Origin: UBA1413 sp964461455
Lineage (GTDB): Bacteria; Bacteroidota; Bacteroidia; Bacteroidales; Prolixibacteraceae
Length of the DNA: 24,004 nt
Direction: 5' to 3'
Assembly: GCA_964461455.1 (NCBI GenBank)
Contig: CAYWUJ010000036.1
Location: 1 to 24,004, forward strand
Program-made: the position numbers and the translations under genes
In this document: positions 1 to 7,184 of the stretch, piece by piece
How the letters are laid out: the number at the start of each line of letters is the position of its first letter
Position numbering within the stretch: the first letter of the stretch is position 1
Notes under the pieces: generated by a model
Told to the model about the DNA's origin: nothing
Databases searched by the model: none
The model's input: only the letters and a program-made list of their open reading frames with translations

Positions 1-85
1 TCTCCTTGATAAACTTCCAGATGACGCGCGTCATTTCGTCGCCGTCAAGCTCAACTACCGGGTTCAGTACTTTAATTTTCTGCAT
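1..85 (-). CDS. icd: Isocitrate dehydrogenase (NADP), N-terminal fragment
   Basis: Only the first 28 codons lie in the window; the gene runs off the left edge. The translated start reads MQKIKVLNPVVELDGDEM and continues TRVIW. This matches the conserved N-terminus of the homodimeric, eukaryotic-like NADP isocitrate dehydrogenases, which oxidise isocitrate to 2-oxoglutarate. It lies 53 bp downstream of aconitase on the same strand, so the two genes for citrate-to-2-oxoglutarate conversion are probably co-transcribed, as is common in Bacteroidota, where this branch supplies glutamate. The family call rests on the N-terminal signature alone; catalytic residues are outside the window. Confidence 0.87.
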   Translation of the reverse strand, partial: MQKIKVLNPVVELDGDEMTRVIWKFIKE

Positions 86-105
86 TCAGTGATTGTGTCA
101 TATTT

Positions 106-131
106 CTCGCAAAGACGCGAAGCACGCAAGG
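106..131. repeat. CGCAAAGA-type short tandem repeat between acn and icd
   Basis: Three degenerate units follow each other in the acn-icd spacer: CGCAAAGA, CGCGAAGCA and CGCAAGG. Simple repeats of this kind occur in intergenic DNA of many bacteria; no function is known to me. The array ends shortly before the aconitase stop codon. Confidence 0.5.
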
Positions 132-138
132 GAGAACA

Positions 139-2403
139 TTAATTTGCATTTTGCTTACTGATGAGGTTGAGTGCCGATCCGGCCCGGAACCAGTCGATCT
201 GCTGTTCGTTATAGGTGTGGTTCAGCGCGATCACTTCTTTACTGCGATCGGGGTGCACCACCTCGAGATGGAGGGGTTTTCCGGGGGTGAAGGCCATGAG
301 GTCGGTGAAGTGGAACAGGTCGTCTTCGCCGATCTTGTCGTAGTCGGCTTCGTTCACAAAGGTGAGGGCCAGCATGCCCTGTTTCTTGAGGTTGGTCTCG
401 TGGATGCGGGCGAAGGACTTGACAATGACGGCGCGAACGCCCAGGTGGCGGGGTTCCATGGCGGCATGCTCACGTGAGGAGCCTTCGCCATAGTTATGGT
501 CGCCCACGACAATGGTGGGGATGCCTGCTGCCTTGTAAGCACGCTGCACCGCCGGCACTTCCCCGTATTCCCCGGTCAGCTGGTTCTTTACCTTGTTGGT
601 GGCCTGATTAAAGGCATTGACGGCACCAATCAGCATATTGTTGGAGATGTTGTCGAGGTGGCCGCGGTAGCGGAGCCACGGTCCGGCCATGGAGATATGG
701 TCGGTGGTGCACTTCCCAAAAGCCTTGATGAGCAGGCGGGCACCCATGATGTTGCGGCCGTCCCAGGGGGCAAAGGGGGAGAGTTTTTCGAGGCGTTTGG
801 AGGCCGCATCAACGGTCACCACAATGGCGCTGCTGTCGGCAGCGGGAGCCTGGTAGCCGGCATCCCCGACGTCGAAGCCCTTCGGGGGAAGTTCAAATCC
901 CGTGGGAGGATCCAGTTTCACGGCCTCTCCCTGGTCGTTGATGAGAATATCGGTGAGCGGGTTGAAGTCTAGGCGTCCCCCGATGGCCAGGGCGGTCACC
1001 AGTTCCGGAGAGGTGACAAAGGCATGGGTGTTGGGGTTGCCGTCGGCACGCTTCGAAAAATTCCGGTTGAAGGAGTGGACGATGGTGTTGACTTCTCCCT
1101 TTTCGGCACCGGGGCGTGACCACTGGCCGATGCAGGGACCGCAGGCATTGGCGAAGACGCGGCCTCCGAGCTGCTCGAAGAGGTCGATGAAGCCATCGCG
1201 CTCGATGGTGTAGCGCACCTGCTCCGACCCCGGGGTAATGGTAAATTCCGAGCGGGTCTTGAGTCCCTTGGCGAGGGCCTGCCGCGCCACAGAAGCAGCA
1301 CGGGAAATATCTTCATACGATGAGTTGGTGCAGCTTCCGATCAGTCCGACCGAAATCTCCAGCGGCCATCCGTTGGCTGTGGCTTCCGCGGCAAGTTGAG
1401 AGATGGGGGTGGCCCGGTCGGGGGTGAAAGGGCCGTTGACGTGGGGCTCCAGTTCCGAGAGGTCAATCTCGATGAGCTGGTCGAAATATTTCTCAGGCTG
1501 TTCGTAGACTTCCGCATCGGCGGTGAGTTCCTCCTTTATCATGGCTGCGGCTTCCACCACCTGGCTGCGGCCCGTGGCCTGCAGGTAGCGCTCCATGGCC
1601 TCGTCATAGGCGAAGAGCGACGTGGTGGCCCCCACTTCAGCACCCATGTTGCAGATGGTGCCCTTGCCGGTGGCCGAAAGCGACTGCGCCCCTTCCCCGA
1701 AATATTCGATGATGGCGCCGGTGCCCCCTTTGACGGTCAGAATGCCGGCCACCTTGAGGATGATATCCTTGGGGGCCGTCCAGCCACTCAGCCTGCCGGT
1801 CAGCTTGACGCCGATAAGCTTGGGCATCTTCAGCTCCCAGGCCATGCCAGCCATCACATCGACAGCATCGGCACCTCCTACACCGATGGCCACCATGCCC
1901 AAACCTCCGGCATTGGGGGTGTGCGAATCGGTGCCAATCATCATTCCGCCCGGAAAAGCGTAGTTCTCAAGCACCACCTGATGGATGATCCCCGCTCCCG
2001 GCTTCCAGAAGCCTATGCCATATTTGTTGCTCACCGATTCCAGAAAATCAAAGACTTCCTTGTTATTCTGCAGGGAAGCTCTCAGGTCGGCATGGCCGTT
2101 GTCATGGGCCAGGATCAGATGATCGCAGTGCACCGTCGAAGGCACCGCCGTGCTCTTCTTTCCGGCATTCATGAACTGAAGCAACGCCATCTGGGCCGTG
2201 GCATCCTGCATGGCCACCCGGTCGGGGGCAAAGTCCACATAGGACTTGCCGCGCTCAAAAGCCTCACGGACTGCAGGATTAAACAAATGGGCATAAAGAA
2301 TCTTCTCCGCATAGGTCAGCGGACGGTTAAGAACCCTCCTGGCTTCGGAAACCTGCTCCCGGAAACCGGCATACACTTTCTGGATTAAATCGATGTCAAA
2401 CAT
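139..2403 (-). CDS. acn: Aconitate hydratase (mitochondrial-type)
   Basis: This 754-residue protein isomerises citrate to isocitrate through cis-aconitate, in the cytoplasm, using a [4Fe-4S] cluster. The three cluster ligands are visible: Cys358 in GSCTNSSYED, then Cys421 and Cys424 in ACGPCIGQW. The N-terminal part has the TDSHTPNAGG motif near residue 158. The C-terminal swivel domain carries GEGSSREHAAMEPRHLG and SFARIHETNLKKQG. Length and ligand positions match mitochondrial-type aconitases rather than the longer AcnA/IRP or the AcnB type. The ATG start fits the family N-terminus. The gene precedes icd on the same strand with a 53-bp gap, so both likely belong to one operon. No strong TAnnTTTG box is seen upstream; the nearest is a one-mismatch TATCTTTA at 2503-2510. 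Confidence 0.97.
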   Translation of the reverse strand: MFDIDLIQKVYAGFREQVSEARRVLNRPLTYAEKILYAHLFNPAVREAFERGKSYVDFAPDRVAMQDATAQMALLQFMNAGKKSTAVPSTVHCDHLILAHDNGHADLRASLQNNKEVFDFLESVSNKYGIGFWKPGAGIIHQVVLENYAFPGGMMIGTDSHTPNAGGLGMVAIGVGGADAVDVMAGMAWELKMPKLIGVKLTGRLSGWTAPKDIILKVAGILTVKGGTGAIIEYFGEGAQSLSATGKGTICNMGAEVGATTSLFAYDEAMERYLQATGRSQVVEAAAMIKEELTADAEVYEQPEKYFDQLIEIDLSELEPHVNGPFTPDRATPISQLAAEATANGWPLEISVGLIGSCTNSSYEDISRAASVARQALAKGLKTRSEFTITPGSEQVRYTIERDGFIDLFEQLGGRVFANACGPCIGQWSRPGAEKGEVNTIVHSFNRNFSKRADGNPNTHAFVTSPELVTALAIGGRLDFNPLTDILINDQGEAVKLDPPTGFELPPKGFDVGDAGYQAPAADSSAIVVTVDAASKRLEKLSPFAPWDGRNIMGARLLIKAFGKCTTDHISMAGPWLRYRGHLDNISNNMLIGAVNAFNQATNKVKNQLTGEYGEVPAVQRAYKAAGIPTIVVGDHNYGEGSSREHAAMEPRHLGVRAVIVKSFARIHETNLKKQGMLALTFVNEADYDKIGEDDLFHFTDLMAFTPGKPLHLEVVHPDRSKEVIALNHTYNEQQIDWFRAGSALNLISKQNAN

Positions 2404-2572
2404 GGTTATTCCTATTTTTCAATGGTGTTATCCTTTGGTTTTTAAGTTAAACAGTTTTTGGGCTGAAATGTTGACCAGCAGCCCCTTTTTCTGAACAACC
2501 TTTAAAGATAATCATTTAACATTTTGACCCGCACATGTGTTCTTAATTTTCACCACTTTTCTTAAACATCTG

Positions 2573-2618
2573 CCAATAAAAAAAGCCACCCTGATAACGG
2601 AGTGGCTTTTTTTATTGG
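2573..2618 (-). terminator. Intrinsic terminator after the M3 peptidase gene
   Basis: A perfect 17-bp inverted repeat (2573-2589 with 2602-2618) flanks a 12-nt loop. The stem holds a GCCAC/GTGGC core next to a run of seven A/T pairs, so transcripts from either strand would end in a U tract. It begins 11 bp past the stop of the minus-strand M3 peptidase gene and separates it from aconitase, which lies downstream on the same strand. Confidence 0.92.
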
Positions 2619-2628
2619 ATATGTTTTG

Positions 2629-4746
2629 TTAGAGTAATCCGCGGTTTTTGAGCAGCGGTTCGATTTTGGGTTCCTTGCCGCGGAACTGAAGATAAAGCTT
2701 CATGGGGTCTTCGGTGCCGCCCTTTTCCAGCACGTTGGTGCGGAAGGCTTTGGCCACCGCCGGGTCAAAGATGTTGCCGGCCTCTTTGAAGGCTTCGAAC
2801 GCGTCGGCATCGAGCACTTCTGACCAGGTATAGGCATAGTAGCCGCTCGAATACCCCCATGAGAAGATATGGGCGAAATAGGTGGAGCGGTAGCGGGGGA
2901 TGATCTCGCTGATGAGTCCGATCTTCTCCATTGCCTGCTGCTCAAAGGCGTTGACGTCGATGTTACCGGCACTGGTCAGGGTGTGGTAGTCCATGTCGAG
3001 GAGTGCCGCGGCGATGAATTCCGAGGTGACGAATCCCTGGTTGAACTTGCCGGCTTTTTCGAGCTTGTCGATCAGTTCCTGGGGAATCACCTCTCCGGTC
3101 TGGTAATGGCGGGCATACATCCTGAGCACTTCGGGCTGGTCGACCCAGTGTTCCATGATCTGGGAGGGGAGTTCCACGAAGTCGCGCGGTACGTTGGTGC
3201 CGGCCAGGCTTTTGTAGGTACACTGCGACAGGAGTCCGTGGAGGCCATGGCCGAATTCGTGGAAGAGAGTCTCCACTTCGTCATAGCTCAGCAGGGAGGG
3301 TTTGTCACCCACCGGCTTCGAGAAGCTGCAGGTGATGGAGACCACCGGCCGTACGTTGACCCCGTCGGGGGTGGTATACTGCTCGCGGTAGTTGGTCATC
3401 CAGGCGCCGCCCTTCTTCGATTCACGCGGGAAATAGTCCATGTACAAAACCCCGATCAGGGAACCATCGCCGTCTTTCACCTCGTACACCTCGCACTCGG
3501 GATGGAAAAGGGGCATATTCTCCATTTTGGCGAAGGTGAGTCCGTATAGATTCGTGGCCACGGCGAAGACGCCGTCGCGCACGTTGTTCAGCTCGAAATA
3601 AGGACGCAGCTGCTCCTCGTCGAGGTCGAACTTCTCCTTCCGCACCCTCTCGGCATAATACCACCAGTCCCAGCTCTCGAGTTTGAAATCGCCACCTTCG
3701 CGGTCGATCATCGCCTGTATGTCGGCGGCCTCTTCTTTGGCCCTGACAATGGCGGGTTCCCACACCTTCATGAGCAGGTCATACACATTCTCAGGGGTTT
3801 TGGCCATGTTGTCGTCGACCACGAAAGAGGCCCAGTTGGGATATCCCATCAGGTTGGCCTTCTGCAACCGCAGGGTCAGATACTGTTTGATTACTTCCTT
3901 ATTGTCAAATTCGTTGTCGTTGTTGGCACGGTTGTACATCGCCTTGTAGAGTTTCTCGCGGAGTTCCCTCTTTTCGGAATAGGTGAGGAAGGGGATCCAA
4001 CTGGGCTTTTGCAGGGTGAAGACCCATTTGCCCTCCATACCGGCAGCCTTGGCCTCTTCGGCGGCACCGGCCACCACATTCTCAGGAAGTCCGGCCAGAT
4101 CGGCCTCGTTGTCAATCACCATCCTGAAACCGTTGGTCTCGGCCAGCAGGTTCTTGTCGAATTTCAGGTCGAGGAGCGACAGCTGCTCGTTGATCTTCTT
4201 GAGTTCTTCCTTTTTATCGGCCGGAAGGTTGGCGCCTCCGCGCACGAAATCCTTGAAGGTCTCGGTCAGAAGCCTCATCTGTTCCGGAGTGAGCGAAAGG
4301 CTGTCACGGGTGTCATAGACCGCTTTCACCCTGGCGAACAACGCCGCGTTCAGCATGATGGCATCCCTGTGCTGCGACAGCTTCGGGGCTACCTCTTCAG
4401 CGATGACGTTGAGGGAATCGTTGGTGTGCGCTTCCTTGACATTGAAAAACACAATGGAGACCCTGTCGAGCAGATCGCCGCTCCGGTCAAGGGCTTCAAT
4501 GGTGTTGGCAAACGTCGCCGTTTCAGTGTTGGCGGCAATGGCCTCAATTTCAGCAGCATGCTGCGTCATCCCCTCCGTGAAGGCGGGCAGATAATGGGCA
4601 TTCAGGATCTTGTCGAACGGCGGCACCTCATAGGGGGTGTCGTACTTCTCAAAAAAGGGATTCATCACCTCAGTCGTTTGTGTTTGTTTCTTGCCGCAGG
4701 AAATCAGCATCCCCGCTATGGCAACCGTTAATACTATCTTCTTCAC
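2629..4746 (-). CDS. dcp: M3-family peptidase lipoprotein (peptidyl-dipeptidase Dcp-like)
   Basis: This zinc metallopeptidase of family M3 probably removes C-terminal dipeptides from oligopeptides. The zinc site is clear: HEFGHGLHGLL (HEXXH at about residues 496-500 from the chosen start), followed by the third ligand Glu in DFVELPSQIMEHW about 30 residues later. The N-terminal NPFF and PPFDKILNAHYLPAF motifs are typical of the Dcp branch. I chose the GTG at 4746 because it gives a lipoprotein signal MKKIVLTVAIAGMLISC with a lipobox LISC. A longer frame from a TTG at 4773 would start inside the promoter box TAAATTTG (4771-4778). The product is about 705 residues, the usual Dcp length, and should be anchored in the envelope and face the periplasm. 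The gene stands alone, with its own promoter and terminator. Confidence 0.93.
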   Translation of the reverse strand: MKKIVLTVAIAGMLISCGKKQTQTTEVMNPFFEKYDTPYEVPPFDKILNAHYLPAFTEGMTQHAAEIEAIAANTETATFANTIEALDRSGDLLDRVSIVFFNVKEAHTNDSLNVIAEEVAPKLSQHRDAIMLNAALFARVKAVYDTRDSLSLTPEQMRLLTETFKDFVRGGANLPADKKEELKKINEQLSLLDLKFDKNLLAETNGFRMVIDNEADLAGLPENVVAGAAEEAKAAGMEGKWVFTLQKPSWIPFLTYSEKRELREKLYKAMYNRANNDNEFDNKEVIKQYLTLRLQKANLMGYPNWASFVVDDNMAKTPENVYDLLMKVWEPAIVRAKEEAADIQAMIDREGGDFKLESWDWWYYAERVRKEKFDLDEEQLRPYFELNNVRDGVFAVATNLYGLTFAKMENMPLFHPECEVYEVKDGDGSLIGVLYMDYFPRESKKGGAWMTNYREQYTTPDGVNVRPVVSITCSFSKPVGDKPSLLSYDEVETLFHEFGHGLHGLLSQCTYKSLAGTNVPRDFVELPSQIMEHWVDQPEVLRMYARHYQTGEVIPQELIDKLEKAGKFNQGFVTSEFIAAALLDMDYHTLTSAGNIDVNAFEQQAMEKIGLISEIIPRYRSTYFAHIFSWGYSSGYYAYTWSEVLDADAFEAFKEAGNIFDPAVAKAFRTNVLEKGGTEDPMKLYLQFRGKEPKIEPLLKNRGLL

Positions 4747-4770
4747 GTAAACAGTTTTTAATTTGGGATG

Positions 4771-4778
4771 CAAATTTA
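4771..4778 (-). promoter_or_regulatory. -7 promoter box TAAATTTG for the M3 peptidase
   Basis: An exact match to the Bacteroidota -7 consensus TAnnTTTG lies about 25 bp upstream of the GTG start at 4746. No convincing -33 element is present at the usual spacing, so the call rests on the -7 box and its position. Confidence 0.5.
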
Positions 4779-4927
4779 CATTTTCACGCCGATAAAACTA
4801 TGAGCAAAAGCATATTCTTAGGGTCACGAAAACTTCGCAGTCCTGTCAGGGGAGATTTCGGTCTGAACCAGAAATCATATCTTCAGACCTCATTTGCTAA
4901 CCTCCACCGAGGGGTCTTTCCTCCCTG

Positions 4928-6784
4928 TCAGCGCACCCCGGCTTTCAGGATCACCGACCCCAGCGGGGGGATCTCCAGACCTACGGTTCCCCGGCCCCCT
5001 TCCACTTTCAGTTCGTTTTTTGCTTCCGCCAGCTGGTCGGAGAGCGGAGTATTGCCCTCTTTAAGCCCCCAGGCGGTGATGACCTCCTCCGGAATGGCCA
5101 GTTCCACGTTTTGCGGCTGTTCGGCGTCGAAGTTGCAGACGATGATCAGCTTTTCGCCGGCACTCCAGCGGACGAAGCTGAAGAGCTTATCGCCGTACCC
5201 TTCGGTGGCTTCCCGGTTATAAGTGTGTATTTCGCGGTATTCTCCCATCAGGGCGGAACTGCCCAGGGTGAAGTTCAGGAGTTTCCTGTAATAGTCGCGC
5301 AAGGCGGCCTCTTCAGGAAGGAGGGCGCCGCCGTCGAAGGCTCCGTCGTTCATCCATCGCTGGTGGTGGGGAACCCCGATGTAGTCGAAGATGGAGGTGC
5401 GCGACGGATCCCCGAAGCCGGGTTCTTCAGCTCCCGGCTCCCCCGTTTCCTGGCCGAAGTAAACCATGGTGGGAGAGGTGCTGATGGTGGCTGAGAGCAC
5501 CATGGCCGGCAGGGCCTTCCGGGGGTCACCGGCAAATTCCGGACTGGCAATACGTTGTTCGTCGTGGTTCTCGAGGAAGTGCAGCATGTGGTGTTCTATG
5601 TCGGCCAGTCCCGCCTGGATGGCCGCCAGGTGGTCGGCGGAACCCCGCCCCTGGATGATGTTCTTCAGGGTGTCGTACAACTCCACCTTGTCGTAGAGGT
5701 AATCCATCTTTCCCTTGTGAATATAATCGCGGTAGAGCGAGGGATTGTAGACCTCGGCCAGCAGGAAAGCCTCCCGATTTTTGTTTTTGATGGCGGAATT
5801 CATGAAACTCCAGAATTCCACGGGCACCATCTCGGCCATGTCGAAGCGGAAGCCATCGACGCCCAGGTCGAGCCAGAAAAGGGCGATATCGCGGAATTTG
5901 ACCCACGAAGCCGGAACGCTTTTCCCCTGCCAGAAGGCGAAGTGGTCGGCCACCGGCCGCTGGTCATAGCCATCGGGCAAAAGGTCGAAATCCTTGGTGC
6001 CGTCGGGGCGCACCCCGAAGTTGATCTTCACGGTTTCGTACCAGTCCCAGTGGGAAGGGCGGGATTCCCGTGATCCGTTCCCTGTCCATTTGGCGGGATT
6101 CTCCTCAAACCGTCCGTCGGAAAGGGGATGCGCCTCGCCACCCAGAGGCCGGTAGCCCTGCTGCGCTTCCGGAACCTCAAAAGGCTTTCCGGGAATGTAG
6201 TAAAAGTCGTTGTCGCGGGCATATTCCACCGTGGTGTCGTCGTTCTCCCCGAAACCCGCGACCCCGTCGGGTTTGGCGATGCTCTCATAGCGGCGGGCCA
6301 CATGGTTGGGGACAATGTCGATGATCACCTTCAGCTGGGCCGCATGGCTCCGCTCCACCAGACTGCGGAACTCCTCCAGCCGCTTGGCAGGGTCCGCCGC
6401 CAGGTCGGGATCGACACTGTAGTAATCCTTGACCGCATAGGGAGAACCGGCACGCCCCTTGACCACGTCGGGATCGTCGGGGGTGATGCCAAAGGAGGAG
6501 TAATCGGTCACCGTGGCGTGGTGCGGAATTCCCGTATACCAGATATGGGTCACCCCCAGCGCTTTGATCTCCTGCAGCGCCTGGTCCGTGAAATCATGCA
6601 TCCTGCCCACGCCATTCTCCTCAGGGGTTCCCCAGGGTTTGTTGGTGGTGTTGGTGTTCCCGAAAAGACGGGTGAAGACCTGGTAAACGACGATTTTTCC
6701 CTCTTCTGGAGAGGAGCTGGTCGTTTCAGGGGATTGGCAGGCCACCAGGGAAGCTGCCAGGGTAAGGAACGCTATTTTTTTCAT
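4928..6784 (-). CDS. GH13 alpha-amylase-family lipoprotein
   Basis: A 618-residue glycoside hydrolase of family GH13 that should hydrolyse alpha-glucans or maltodextrins. All four conserved GH13 regions are present: DIVPNH (156-161); GFRFDMAEM with the nucleophile Asp315; FLLAEVYNP with the acid/base Glu344; and FLENHDEQR with the transition-state Asp408. The N-terminus MKKIAFLTLAASLVAC ends in a lipobox with Cys16, so the enzyme is anchored in the envelope. I chose the ATG at 6784 for this signal; the frame stays open for 24 more codons upstream but adds only a non-signal sequence. A TAnnTTTG box lies about 80 bp upstream. No SusC/SusD pair or other sugar genes are adjacent, so the exact substrate is unknown. 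Confidence 0.93.
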   Translation of the reverse strand: MKKIAFLTLAASLVACQSPETTSSSPEEGKIVVYQVFTRLFGNTNTTNKPWGTPEENGVGRMHDFTDQALQEIKALGVTHIWYTGIPHHATVTDYSSFGITPDDPDVVKGRAGSPYAVKDYYSVDPDLAADPAKRLEEFRSLVERSHAAQLKVIIDIVPNHVARRYESIAKPDGVAGFGENDDTTVEYARDNDFYYIPGKPFEVPEAQQGYRPLGGEAHPLSDGRFEENPAKWTGNGSRESRPSHWDWYETVKINFGVRPDGTKDFDLLPDGYDQRPVADHFAFWQGKSVPASWVKFRDIALFWLDLGVDGFRFDMAEMVPVEFWSFMNSAIKNKNREAFLLAEVYNPSLYRDYIHKGKMDYLYDKVELYDTLKNIIQGRGSADHLAAIQAGLADIEHHMLHFLENHDEQRIASPEFAGDPRKALPAMVLSATISTSPTMVYFGQETGEPGAEEPGFGDPSRTSIFDYIGVPHHQRWMNDGAFDGGALLPEEAALRDYYRKLLNFTLGSSALMGEYREIHTYNREATEGYGDKLFSFVRWSAGEKLIIVCNFDAEQPQNVELAIPEEVITAWGLKEGNTPLSDQLAEAKNELKVEGGRGTVGLEIPPLGSVILKAGVR

Positions 6785-6863
6785 TGGTCTCAGGTATTGT
6801 TGGGTTACCGTTGAGCAGGAGCTGTGAAAGAGGTGACCTTCAGCACCTGATGTCAACGTGTAA

Positions 6864-6871
6864 CAAAGATA
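6864..6871 (-). promoter_or_regulatory. -7 promoter box TATCTTTG for the GH13 gene
   Basis: This is an exact TAnnTTTG match on the minus strand, about 80 bp upstream of the ATG at 6784. It implies a 5' leader of roughly 70 nt. No clear -33 box is visible. Confidence 0.5.
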
Positions 6872-6985
6872 ACAGGCTTTTTAATTAGTTGGACCGGCAA
6901 GTTGTCATTGGGGGTGGTATACGGGGTTCCAGGGCCGTTTGTTCCGGGAAGAGGCTGGCGTGTCTCCGGTTTCAGAGCAGTCTTT

Positions 6986-7180
6986 TCATGTATGGGGTGG
7001 GGGCGTTCCCGGTTTCAGGGGGCAGTCGGCGGCACAGCTTCCGCAACCCGAACCTCCGTCGAACTGTGGCTTGCCGCAATCCTCCTTTTTGCTCTTTCTC
7101 CCCAGCCGGCGGTAAAGCTTCCAGAAGGCTGCCGCTGCGGCAGCAATAATTATGATATAGGTGATGATTTCCTGGGTCAT
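6986..7180 (-). CDS. FeoB-associated Cys-rich membrane protein
   Basis: A 64-residue peptide with one N-terminal transmembrane helix (about residues 4-22, IITYIIIIAAAAAAFWKLY), a basic stretch RRLGRKSKK and a Cys-rich tail DCGKPQFDGGSGCGSCAADC. This layout matches the small FeoB-associated Cys-rich membrane proteins found next to feoB in Bacteroidota and Firmicutes. It starts 4 bp after the feoB stop and must be translated from the same mRNA. A role as accessory of ferrous iron uptake is inferred from this constant association; the four Cys may bind iron. Confidence 0.87.
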   Translation of the reverse strand: MTQEIITYIIIIAAAAAAFWKLYRRLGRKSKKEDCGKPQFDGGSGCGSCAADCPLKPGTPPPHT

Positions 7181-7184
7181 AGGG

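Noticed and set aside
1396..2388. 330-codon open frame on the plus strand opposite aconitase
   Set aside because: It lies wholly antisense to a confidently identified gene, matches no family I recognise and has the Gly/His/Arg-rich look of a shadow frame in GC-rich DNA.
2503..2510. TATCTTTA as the aconitase promoter
   Set aside because: It differs from TAnnTTTG at the last base and no -33 element is visible; too weak to annotate.
4860..4889. Hairpin GGTCTGAA/TTCAGACC after the GH13 gene as a terminator
   Set aside because: The 8-bp stem has a 14-nt loop and no U tract on either strand; it may be chance.
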